A DNA stretch of 37,661 nucleotides, from positions 31,841 through 69,501 of the forward strand of contig NWUY0300028124.1 in NCBI GenBank assembly GCA_004151065.3, read 5' to 3'. The translations under genes were made by a program, and so were the position numbers. Shown piece by piece: positions 27,975-37,661 of this stretch. Each line of letters starts with the position of its first letter. Positions within the stretch are counted from its first letter, which is position 1. This stretch comes from Larix sibirica (lineage: Eukaryota > Streptophyta > Pinopsida > Pinales > Pinaceae). The notes beneath the pieces are model-generated. The model saw nothing but the letters and a program-made list of their open reading frames with translations, had not been told where the DNA came from and searched no databases.

Positions 27975-30539
27975 TTGTCAAGGATAAATGCCTTGAACAT
28001 GAGTGTAATAACAACTATTCCTAAATTGTTCAACCCCTCTAATATTCTATGTGATCCTGTTTATAAGGGAGATATTAATTCCAAAGAAATTGTTTTTGTT
28101 TTAATTTTAGGCTATTATTGTGCTGAGAGGTGCTTTCTAAGCCCAATCACATGAGATGTGTCACATTTGTAATGCATGTCAACTAAAAAAAATTAATATA
28201 AAAATTTATAAAATGTAGATTTACAATTAAAATTAAGAAAATATATTTATTACAACGGACAAACTAAATACAATTACAAAATAGAGCCATATTAAATTGT
28301 ATAATCCAATAATAAAGAGATCATAACATTTGTTCTCATATGTTGGTCGAATATATTTTAAAAGAGTAAAAATAATGCAGTAGTAATAATATTAATGATG
28401 ATGACTGAAAACAATAACATTTGAATCTCATTGGTACTTTGTTGTTTTTTATTGATACTTCGGGAGAATGACACAAGCATTGCATTTAGTAATTAGGTGC
28501 ATTTAAAACCATATATCCAAGAGGATAATTAGGTGCATCTATAGCAATATGCTACAACCATGTATCTAAGAGAATAACTAGGTGCATCTATAAAAATATG
28601 TTACGACTATACCATTAATAAATTAAATTGAAAAAATGACCTCAATAAAATAGAAAAACTAAAAATAAAATAAAAATGTAAATATAATCAAATAAACAAA
28701 CATGGATCCATCTTAACTCTAGATCTATCAAGTGGTGAAAGGGATGGAATCCCTTGAGGTGCAAACCTTTTCTAGAGTGAANGATCAAATCCCTTGAGGT
28801 GCAAACCTTTTCTAGAGTGAAAATTTTGAGGCAAGGTTTGCACCTCAAGAGATTTGATCCCTCTCAACACTTGATAGAACCAAAGTTAAGATGGATCTAT
28901 GCTATTTACTAAGTAAACCAAACGATACTTGGCTCATAGTCAACCCATGTTGCCACTTGTCAAGTTGTGTGAGGTGAGGTTGCTTTTAGATGGGTTACAC
29001 CTAGACGGAACTTACGATCATACAACATATGTCGACTCAAGAAGGGCTTTGGGAGGTGTAGAGGATGAACTTCTTTAATGAATTTGAGATACAATGGTAA
29101 AAATTCCACACTTTGTTTTGCAAGGAGACCTTAAAATTTGGGGAAGCATCCTTTAGATGACTTGTCTCTTGACAAAATTTACATATGCATGTCGTGTTTT
29201 TCATAATCCAATCCTTGTATCCATTGAGAATTATACTATTCTAAAACTAGATAAACCCATTCAATAAGTATTATTGATGATGGAAACCTACTGAATCGAC
29301 AAATCAAGACATAATCACGATAGCTAATGATAAGCCTATTAATATTCAACATTTATAGATGTAAATTAAAGTTGTTTTTCAATATCTTCACAGTAAAAGC
29401 TCCCATTTGAAGAGCATTAGTATACACATAATATGTTATGAATGATTTTTTTTTAAAATAAAAATTTCAAGGTTTTTTGGTTTTAGATCTCCAAAAGGGT
29501 TATGTACAATTGAAGTCTATGAAGAAGTTGTTCATCTACTTAAAAACCCCCAAAAAACAAAATACTATAAAAAATAGTGATTCCTTATATAAGTTATATT
29601 AAGACTAGATGCAAGTACTTTCCACTATTTACTTCAAAGTAATAACAAAATTCCCCTCATAATTTGGATCTTTGGATCTTTGTCTTGACATTGTTAAAAT
29701 CCTTGTACCTCTCCATCTAAAACAAATCATGTTTTTTCTCATAAAATTTTCCTTTATTAAAAGATATCATGGTTTTCCATGCAAAATTTTATTGATGATG
29801 TAGATACTACCTAATATGCACAACCTTTTGTTGGCATTTCATAAGCTAGTGGATTGGGATCACATAAATGCATTTAGGTACATATCCTACAAAACGAATC
29901 CACATTACTATTATCATATATGCCTTTAGATTCAATAAATTATTGGTTTGGAAAAGTGCAAAGAAGAATAGTTTGATTTATTTATTTTTTTAATTTTAAA
30001 GAAATGTCTATGTTGGATAATTAAATTAAGTATGGATTGCACGTCATGGATGATGAAAGTTTTGATGTGAAAGTTGCGTGGCCTTTTCACATATTACAAG
30101 ATTGAGATGTAAGATTGGTCCAAATTGTCTTGTCCTAAACTTACGTTACAATATTTTGATGTAAGATCGGTCCAACTTGTCTTGCCCTGAACTTGTCACT
30201 ATTAGGCGACATGGACTTTTCAAAGGTTTGGGTGTCATAGTTTGAAATACATGTATGGTGTCACTATCCTTTAAACCTTACATTTATCTACCTCACTTTA
30301 AGTTTTAGAAGTGTATTGGTTAAAAAGTACAAGGAATAATTGTTTTGATTTATGTTATTTTTCATTTGGTGGATAGAAGAGGCGTGCTCAAACAATTAGT
30401 TACTTGGTTGTGTCTTCCTTTTGATGTTTGATGACCAAATGAAACCATTGAACAAAGTAACCCACTTCTTTGTTGTATGTATTTTTTAATTTTCTTTATG
30501 ATCAGAAAAACTACACAGCCTTATTATAAGAATGTATCA
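27975..30539 (-). mobile_element. Middle (shared) LTR of the old gypsy array
   Basis: It lies between the two internal regions and serves both. Homology to the right LTR occurs in blocks: 27975-28110 with 33355-33490 and 28960-30300 with 33575-35370 (for example TAATCCAATCCTTGTATCCA and TTGAGAATTAT in both). Homology to the left LTR covers 29610-30539. Minus-strand start TGATACATTC at 30539 follows the polypurine tract at 30540-30554. The segment 28120-28950 is absent from the right LTR and holds a foldback repeat. Confidence 0.7.
28702..28900. repeat. Foldback (inverted repeat), arms about 68 bp
   Basis: Arm 1 (28702-28769) begins ATGGATCCATCTTAACTC and arm 2 (28833-28900) is its near reverse complement, ending GTTAAGATGGATCTAT. 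The inner 27 bp (28783-28809 against 28833-28859) differ at one position. The 34 bp AATCCCTTGAGGTGCAAACC... (28748-28781) are repeated exactly at 28788-28821 on the other side of the N at 28782. If that is a contig overlap, the true element is a simple hairpin of about 160 bp, a foldback or MITE-like element. Confidence 0.8.
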
Positions 30540-30554
30540 CCGTCTCTTTTTTTT
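30540..30554 (-). promoter_or_regulatory. Polypurine tract of internal region 2
   Basis: Minus strand AAAAAAAAGAGACGG followed directly by the LTR start TGATACATTC. Counterpart of the tract at 13453-13463. Confidence 0.6.
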
Positions 30555-30864
30555 AAATGTATTTATTGTCATTACTATCGAATTAGTGTACAATGGCACA
30601 CAATTCTCTATTATAGATATAGTTGTAGATTATAGAATTGAAGGTCTTGTTGTGAAAAGTGAAAAGCAATGAGATGTACATGTTGGGTGAGGATAACTTA
30701 GATGATGTAATTGAATGCATTAACTTCTAGGTCAAAGCGTTGAGATAGAATCGGAAGTCTTAAGACAGGTGTGATACATATCTTCTACTGTACTTGGTTG
30801 AAGGCTTGTCGTTCCATCTTGGCATAGGAGAATACTTATTTTGTTGAAAATTTTCTATAACCTT
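30555..30864 (-). pseudogene. Old gypsy internal 2: truncated RNase H
   Basis: Minus strand: KLSSPNMYISLLF at about 30710-30670 and YNRELCAIVH at about 30620-30590 correspond to LSSPNVDIPLLF and YDRELYAIAH of internal region 1. As there, the RNase H breaks off right before the polypurine tract, with no integrase. The PLE fragment separates it from the RT part. Confidence 0.7.
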
Positions 30865-31322
30865 TGCATTATTAATCATTTTTGTCAACATTTTGAATTG
30901 AAAACCCAATTCATCTTCAAGACAACAAGTCGATTTTGAGAGAGTTTTTTTTATCTTAGCAATAAATACCCATCCATATGAACATGTCTTACTTTATCAC
31001 ACATTGTCTTAAGTAATATTATTATGCTTATGGATTAATGGTAACAAGTTGCAGCTTATCTCTAGTCCTCCATCTTTATTAATATCATTGGTGTGTTTAA
31101 TAATCTCAAAAGATTCACTTACATGGCACTTATAGTAATGTTCCTCTTTCACCAAGATCTTTGTCTCTTCAAGCTTAATATGGTGATGAGTCTTAAGGGA
31201 ATGGTCAGCCAGGGCTGAGGTTCGATTGCATTCTTTTTGAATGTCCGGACAGTGCTCCTTCATCCTTACTTGAAAGGAATGTCCTGTTTCACCTATGTAA
31301 CACTTCCTGCAAGAGCAAGAAA
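30865..31322 (-). mobile_element. 5'-truncated Penelope-like element with GIY-YIG nuclease domain
   Basis: Insertion of about 450 bp absent from the equivalent place in internal region 1 (about 13745-13890). The open frame 31386-31009 starts in gypsy RT (VHYLGFVVTNK) and then reads SCSCRKCYIGETGHSFQVRM, KEHCPDIQKECNRTSALADH, SLKTHHHIKLEETKILVKEE, HYYKCHVSESFEIIKHTNDI and NKDGGLEISCNLLPLIHK. This is the C-terminal GIY-YIG endonuclease of PLEs: YIGETG motif, Arg and EH of the nuclease core, a CxC...H...H putative zinc site, and the (E)SxEIxKH helix with its Glu. All are uninterrupted. The PLE reverse transcriptase is absent, as in 5'-truncated TPRT copies. About 140 bp of 3' UTR follows (30865-31008). 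Confidence 0.88.
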
Positions 31323-32152
31323 CTTTGTTTGTAACAACAAATCCAAGGTAGTGAACAAATGTCATGGTGAATGAACATTTGGACAAGTTTACCTACAACT
31401 CATATCTTCAAAGTGTTTGTAACACTTGATTAACTTGTTGAAGGTTTGTATCCCATTATTTGATAAATATTTGGATGCCATCAAGGTACATCACTATGAA
31501 GTAATTCAAGAAGGCTCCAAGCACTTCATTATTTGGTCTCGTAAATGTCAATGGGACATCTATAAGACCGAAAGGCACCACTAACCACTCAAACGATCCT
31601 TCTCTGGGTTTGAATGTGGTCTTCCAAACCTCTTAAGGGTGTATTGAAACATAATGATAACTTGCCTTGATATTAATCTTAGTGGAGTACTAGGCTTCCT
31701 TATATAGCTAATCTAAGAGGTCATCAATATGAAGTAGGATATCAATTATTCACTATTGTCTTGTTGAAAAATCTATAGCCTATGAAAAGATGCCAAACAC
31801 TATATTTTTAGGCACCAAGTCTATAAGACTATCACAAGGAGAAGAATCAGTCTCATCATTCCATCCTCCATGAGCTCTTCTATGTGGCAACAAATTTCAG
31901 CATTCTCCTAAAATCATTAGCAACTCTATAATGGACTATTGTGCAACCATTACCCTGGAATGAGGTTGATCCCATGATATATTGAATAGTACAACACTAG
32001 TACTCCTTTTGGGTTCTAAAATAGGTCACAATATTGCTTCAAGGTTGTGCCATTATAGTTGTTGTTGTGCACCTCATTCCCTTTGTGTTAAGAAGAGACA
32101 TCTAACAATGGGAACCTAGTTTCCATTCCATTCTGATTGTGAGGAGAACAAA
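31323..32152 (-). pseudogene. Old gypsy internal 2: reverse transcriptase
   Basis: Minus-strand RT aligned throughout with 13880-14677. FIVMYLDGIQIF at about 31510-31470 has the same YLDG (31477-31488) in place of YLDD as internal region 1, and VHYLGFVV at 31370-31330 precedes the PLE junction. Upstream blocks RPNNEVLGAFLN (about 31540) and the PKTAFKT-like region (about 31620) are recognisable. The frame has several stops. The sequence is continuous across the point (32152/32153) where internal region 1 is interrupted by 10.4 kb. Confidence 0.82.
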
Positions 32153-33297
32153 CTTGTATGAACGGACAATCATATTTCTAGCTATTTACCTAAATAAAAT
32201 GCATCATCTAGAATGGTGAGGATTCTACAGTAATGTATGCACAACATGTAACTTATACATACCACTTTTGAATTTTTCACTCATACTTGTAGTGTTGCCA
32301 CATCACAAAGGACCTCGCCCTATAATGATTGGATAATATATGGTATGTTGCATTGTTTCTTGACCAAAAACGCCTTCCCTTTATGAAGCCATATGAGGGG
32401 ATAAGGTTGAATATGGTCAACATTTTTTCAGTTTTAGTCCTAGCACAACTTATAAACAGATGATGTTCATCTATCTCCTGCTATCGATCATAATGTGCAT
32501 AGGCTTTCCTTTCACCCAAAATTTGGTGTGAAATAGGTTCTCTCACTCTTGTTCATCTTTTGGTGTTGCAACATGAAGTTATTAGAGATGCTCAATCATG
32601 ACAAAGGATTTTGTAGTGGTGACATGCTCAAAAGAACTAGAGGATTTAGTACCTCGTTTCCTTTTCTTTTGTTTCCAAAGGAACTTGCCTTTACCTTTGT
32701 CTTTGTCTACCATAGGTTTGGACTCAAATGTTCATATGTCGAATTGACTTTTTGAATTCTAAGATTATGGTGCAAACAAACCTTGAATTTTAAAATTCCC
32801 AACCATCAAAATGCATTTGGGGTATATTTGAGAATTGCATATATGATCTTCTCTTCATTAGAAAATTGATTCATCTAAGGATTTTACATTATAGCTCCTT
32901 TGAATAAGGAAATTCCAATATTAATTACCTCCACTATCAATGGGATTGTTCCTCTTAATAGTGTGATGAATCCATAAATGGCATTTCGATGGCGATTATA
33001 TTGAGGTATGAATCATCTCATCAAGTCTACGAATCGATCATACATTTCCTCTTGTTGTTTGTGCATGGCTTTTCCCACCACTTATTGTACCTCTAATGTG
33101 GAAGCACATGTTTGTCTCCGATTATATTGATAATTCGACATGCAGTAATGTAGTCTAGGAGGATAATGGAATCATCCTAAAATTTTGAGATCTCGAACAT
33201 GTGTAGACCGACATACAATCCCCAATTTGGTTCAACACAATAATGGAGAATATTGGTAGAAAAAAATGAGTGGGAAATTATAAGCTAGGAGGTTCTA
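32153..33297 (-). pseudogene. Old gypsy internal 2: protease and gag
   Basis: Minus strand. About 32560-32470 reads ENLFHTKFWVKGKPMHIMID in one frame, the protease start with the catalytic D region, followed by S instead of GGS. Gag: NAF at about 32815 corresponds to the TPNAFSWW core of internal region 1, but the WW part is lost in a deletion of roughly 190 bp relative to 25770-25975. Further gag N-terminal sequence runs up to about 33290 with no long frame. Zinc knuckle not seen. Confidence 0.68.
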
Positions 33298-33309
33298 GTT
33301 TTGGTATCA
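33298..33309 (-). promoter_or_regulatory. Decayed primer-binding site of internal region 2
   Basis: Minus strand TGATACCAAAAC, two bases (AT) after the LTR end TTATCA. It aligns with TGGCATCAAAAC at element B's site, in the same LTR-2 nt-site layout. It places the gag side of the element next to the right LTR. Confidence 0.5.
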
Positions 33310-33311
33310 AT

Positions 33312-35400
33312 TGATAAGGATCTTTATTTCCTAATTGCATTGAATAACAAGGAAATCCTTGTTAGGGATAAACATTCTAAATATGAGTGGATTAAAATAT
33401 TGTTCCTAAATTATCCAACCTCTCCCTAATCTTCTATGCGATTCTCTTTATAATAGAGAGAGATCAGTTCCAAAGGAAGGAATTAAATCGGTTCAATTCT
33501 ACATTATTATGACTAAAACAAGCAAATAATACTCGAATCACTATCAACCTAAGGTGTCACCTATAAGTTTGCATTAGGAGAGGTTGCTTTTAGCTAGGTT
33601 ACACCTATATGGAACTTGCCACAATAAAGCATATATCAACTCAATAAAAGGTTACCACAACTGAGAAGAACACTACAAGGGTTTCACACCTCTAGGAGTT
33701 ATGGAGGTTGCACTCCCATAGATGTGAGGTGCGATACTAATCAATTCCAAACATTGTCTAGCAGAGAGACCTTAACCTTTGGGCAAGCATCCTTCAAATG
33801 GCTTGTCTTTTAACAAACTTTACATATGAATGCCATGTTTTTAATAATCCAATCCTTGTATCCATTGAGAATTATCCCACTCTAGAACTAGAATAATCCA
33901 TTCAATAAGTGTTATTAATGATGGCCAAAACCCATTGAATCGACAAATCAAAGCATAATCTTGATGGCTAGTGATAAACACTTGAATGTCTAACATTTAT
34001 AGATGTGAAATCAAGTTGTTTTTAAATCTTAATCTCTCCACAATGAAGGCTCCCAATCCAGGACTCTTTCCAGACAAAGGGGAGGAGGATAGGTTTTGAA
34101 TAATTTATTTAAAAAACTAAGAATTTGAAAAAAAAATCAGTTTAAACTTCCAAAGGGATTAAGAAAAAGAGTTAAGTATAAATAAAACCATTGAAGAAAA
34201 AGTAGTTCATTTATTAAGAACCCCTATACATAGAGGACGTACTAGGTAAAAGGTCAATTCCTTTTAAATGTTATAATTATGCCAACGTGCAAGGACTTTC
34301 CATACTTTCCATTCATTGCTTAAAAATCTCAAACAATGTTGATCAAGAATATCCTCTCTAATATGGTGGATTTGTGTCTTGACATGAGTAAAAACCTTAT
34401 GCCTCCCCACCTCTAAAGAAATAATAATAAAAAATCATTCTGAAAGGTATTCAACAAAATTTTATTGACAATGGGAACACTCCCCAAATGCAGAACTTTG
34501 GAAAACCATGTTGACATTTCATAAACTAGTTGATGGGTATCACATAAATGACTATAATAGATTATTAAATTAAGCATAGATTACACACCATCCACCGTAA
34601 AGTTTTGACATGATACCTGCTACATTTATCAATTGGTTTACAAAAGTACAAAGAAGAATATTTTTTTTTTCTTTCTTTGAAGAAATGACTATATTAGATT
34701 AACATTTGTCAATTGGTTTACTAAAGTACAAAGAATAATACTTTTTTTTTTTATTTTTTCCTTGAAGAAATGACTATATTAGATTATTAAATTAAGCATA
34801 GAGTACACATCATCCACCATAAAAGTTTTGACATAGTACCTGCTACTTATATCAAGGCGAATGGTCGATAGTTGAAACACAAGTGGATTACACACCATCC
34901 TCCATGAAAATTTTGACATAGTACCTACTCAAGTCACTATTAAAATAAAATAATATGGGTTTTAAAAGATTGTGATGCAAGATTGATCCAATGTGTTAGG
35001 TTGTCTGGCCATAATATTGGTTTTTCAAGATTGTGGTGAAAGATTGATCCAATCTATTAATATTGTTTGGCCAAAATATAGGATAAGATTGTGATCCAAT
35101 CTATTAAATTAAGCATGGATTACAAGTCATCCACCAATGAAAGTTCTGTCATATTACCTACTCAAGTCACTTTTAAAATAATATGGGTTTTTCAAGATTG
35201 TGATGCAAGATTCACCCTATCTATTAGCTTGCCCTGCCATCTGACTGAAATTTAAGTCACTATTAACATGAAATGGACTTTTCAAGGTTTGGCAAGTAAG
35301 ATTTTGAAACATATTTATCATGTGACAATCCATTTAATGTTACTTCACTTCTAAAGTTTTGGAATTTATTGGCTTGAAATAATTTGTTTTATGCCAATTT
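33312..35400 (-). mobile_element. Right LTR (5' LTR, outer end lost) of the old gypsy array
   Basis: Starts on the plus strand TGATAAGGATC at 33312. It aligns in blocks with the middle LTR (TACACCTATATGGAACTTGC at 33600 with TACACCTAGACGGAACTTAC at 29006; ATTCAATAAGTGTTATT with ATTCAATAAGTATTATT). Similarity fades at about 35400, without the equivalent of the LTR terminus at 30539, so the outer end is missing or too decayed to see. Confidence 0.65.
34555..35225. repeat. Degenerate local repeats inside the right LTR
   Basis: The block TTAAATTAAGCATAGATTAC followed by CATCCACC and AGTTTTGACAT occurs around 34565, 34787 and 35100, with a partial copy at about 34885. CAATTGGTTTACAAAAGTAC (34629) recurs at 34708. 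The left and middle LTRs have this segment once (12983, 30022), so the right LTR expanded locally. Confidence 0.75.
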
Positions 35401-37661
35401 TCTTCCTAAGATATGGTTATATTGGATTATTATATTGAAGCATGGGGTTTGTCATTAAATTTTGAGCGAAAAAAAGAATAATTGGCAAGTAGAATTGGCG
35501 TTTAAGTTGATATTGCTTTTAAAAAAACAATAACCCAATTGTTTATATTTTATGAATTACTTATTTATTATCATTTTGTTATGTTAGTATTAAATAAATG
35601 ATGATTGAATAAAAATAATAATAAATAGGGGAGATTCATAACCTTTTTATCAATATATTATGTTTTTTTATTAATTTATTTGTTTAAAAATATATATTAA
35701 TTTAAAAAAAAACTACAAAATAAATTTTGATTTTAATTAAGAACTAAATTTAACTATATAAAATGCTTAGTAATGTTTTCTTTAAAATAGTGTAAAATTT
35801 ATTTTACAATTAAAAATCAAGGTTGACAATTATATACCTGTATTATAGTAATAAATGATTGAATGTAAATGCATAACTATATTTGTTTTAGTTTTGGTTT
35901 GTAATTTTTTGAATTTTATAAAATTTAATATTTAATTTTTAATACTTTTAATTAAATTTAAATTTCTAATTATAATTATTATTAATCAAACCTATGTTTT
36001 AACTTTATTAGCTTATATTTTTTAAAGATGCGATTTATATAAATGTTTCTCCAAATTGGAGATATACATAAGCTCTTTTGTAAATTCCATGTGATTAGCT
36101 GATAAAGAAGGTAAAAGAAGAAGAAAGATATGAAGTAATATGTAAATTCAATATGGACAATTTTTCCAACATGCAAAGCATTCAGATAAATTTAAGCTTG
36201 TGAAAAATTTTGTCACTACCTTTGTTCATATTTGCATTTGACTTAACAATTTTATGAATCTCCATAACAAATTTTAATCTTGCTCCTCTGCCCCTTTGCT
36301 TCCATTTTCCATTTAGCTTCATATCACTCTCTCGATTTAGGAAGGTGTAATAGTTGAAACAATTGGGAAAATAGAGAGTTGGGAAGTGACATGCTACATA
36401 CCTGGCTAAAGGAGTGGATGAAGGGTCATGTATGTGTGGTTGAAAGAGTGGATGAAGTGCCTTAGAGATGTTGTTGAAGGAAAGGGTAAATGGCTACAAC
36501 TATTGGTAATCCCTTTCATGAATGACTAACGACTAGATTAGTAATTGCAAGGATGATAAGTCATTAAATCATGTCCTTAAGAATATTCAAAGGACTTTAA
36601 ATACTTTCCCAACTATGGGAATCTGTAATTAAAAGGGAGATTAATTTTCCACCTTCAATCCAATTCCAAAATAAAGACACCTATCGACGCAATTAGTCAG
36701 ACCCATGTTTCAAGTCATTACTTTAGCTTTTTAAAGATGTGTTTTTGGTAATAGATTTTACCCTTTTAATGTTGATTTCTTTCCAGTCAACAGAGTGGAT
36801 CGAGGCTAATGAAGGCTCTGGTAAAACTAGTTCTTTAACATAGGTTAATATGATGTAATTAATTATTTCCCTAAGTATTAGTTGTCTAATTCATCCCACC
36901 TCTTCATACCTCCTGGGAGTTTTCCATCATAAATTACCTACATTCAAGCATGCCTAAATTTATGTGGATGAAATCTACCTCATATAAAGGGGTAGAGAGG
37001 TATGTCGATGATTCTACATTAGAGTGCTCAATGTCCCTTTTTAGAGTTTCCCCATGAGTGGTGGAGCATCCTTTTCTATAGTTTCCCCATGGGGATTCAC
37101 CTAATAGTGCCTCTTCCCCTAGGGTTTGAGTTGATATGTTTTTCCTCTTCATTTGAAATTTATCCTTTCTCTCCAATCAACCTTAGAAAGGAAAGATATT
37201 TGTTTCCTTTTTCACTAAGTGTATGATGTTTTTGCAATAAGATGATACTCTACTTCCCACGACAAAGTACGGAATGGAAAGTTCCCCTTTCCTTATTCTT
37301 ACCTTATGCCATTCCGTCATATCTTCTTCTACCATCCCATAGAGCCACATTCCACAATCTCGTCATCCCATCCCATCATGTCCAGACATTACCTTCTAAA
37401 GAGGGAGGTAGGGGAGGGATGCCAACAATGGTGTACTTTTTTACCCTTTTTGTGTAACTTAATTCTCCATGTTTCTAAGATTGTTTTCCTCCAAATTTGG
37501 ATCACATATACTTTGGTGTGTTCTCTATCTAACCATATTGGTCTTGAGGTGTGACAATTAATCCAAAATGGTGCCATGTTAGCCACAAAGTTCCAAGTTG
37601 TATAGTCCAGTGTATTTTAGTATATTTTTGCTTGGGACCAATGGTTGAACATTGATGTGAC
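35401..37661. other. AT-rich sequence, no feature recognised
   Basis: 35480-36000 is extremely AT-rich. Beyond 36200 composition is ordinary. Open stretches at 36934-37176 (-) and 37242-37554 (+) have no recognisable similarity and look like chance. CCTTTTTAGAGTTTCCCCATG (near 37038) recurs loosely as CTATAGTTTCCCCATG (near 37076), a minor repeat. Confidence 0.5.

Noticed and set aside
31009-31386. The 125-codon frame as a functional chimeric gene
   Set aside because: Its first part is broken gypsy RT and the second a 5'-truncated PLE inserted by chance in frame; no promoter or start context supports expression.
36934-37554. Possible small host genes at the right end (80, 71 and 82 codons)
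   Set aside because: Short, overlapping, low-complexity composition, and no similarity recognised.

Overview
The window looks like an AT-rich, intergenic stretch of a large plant nuclear genome. I find no intact host gene, rRNA, tRNA gene or CRISPR array. Everything I recognise is decayed retroelement sequence: a plant L1-type LINE with an RNase H domain, several Ty3/gypsy chromoviruses, an older gypsy family, a SINE and a piece of a Penelope-like element (PLE). PLEs carrying a GIY-YIG nuclease have been reported among plants in conifers, so a gymnosperm is my best guess. This is inference; no host gene confirms it.

Layout. 1-424: flank with a 45-bp tandem repeat. About 425-6490 (+): near full-length but broken LINE (ORF1 with DUF4283-like region and CCHC knuckle; ORF2 with endonuclease, RT, zf-RVT and RNase H). 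7083-12160 (-): chromovirus 'A', with its 3' LTR and end of pol tandemly duplicated. 12162-12516: promoter-bearing LTR-like fragment (-). 12545-35400 (-): an older gypsy family arranged LTR - internal 1 - LTR - internal 2 - LTR. Both internals end inside RNase H directly at the polypurine tract and lack integrase. Internal 1 is split by about 10.4 kb of younger chromovirus sequence (14678-25123: 3' LTR, integrase/chromodomain, RT, gag, a 5' LTR of another subfamily, an unassigned block, a GC-rich block, then gag and a truncated 5' LTR). Internal 2 is uninterrupted at that site but carries the PLE fragment (about 30865-31322). 35400-37661: AT-rich, nothing recognised.

Assembly. Single Ns at 10943, 12161, 16453, 23920 and 28782, and a 476-N gap at 16791-17266, split the window into contigs. 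Identical 46-bp and 34-bp sequences flank the joins near 16453/17267 and 28782, and diverged paralogues flank 10943. Some apparent element structure, especially element 'B' (14678-21097), may therefore be a scaffolding product.

The elements no longer work together. Nearly every reading frame has stops or frameshifts, and catalytic residues are lost in the LINE RT and in both copies of the old gypsy RT. The points most worth following are the PLE GIY-YIG fragment with a possible hammerhead remnant, the integrase-less gypsy array, the two-headed SINE, and the GC-rich island with a 12-13 bp minisatellite.
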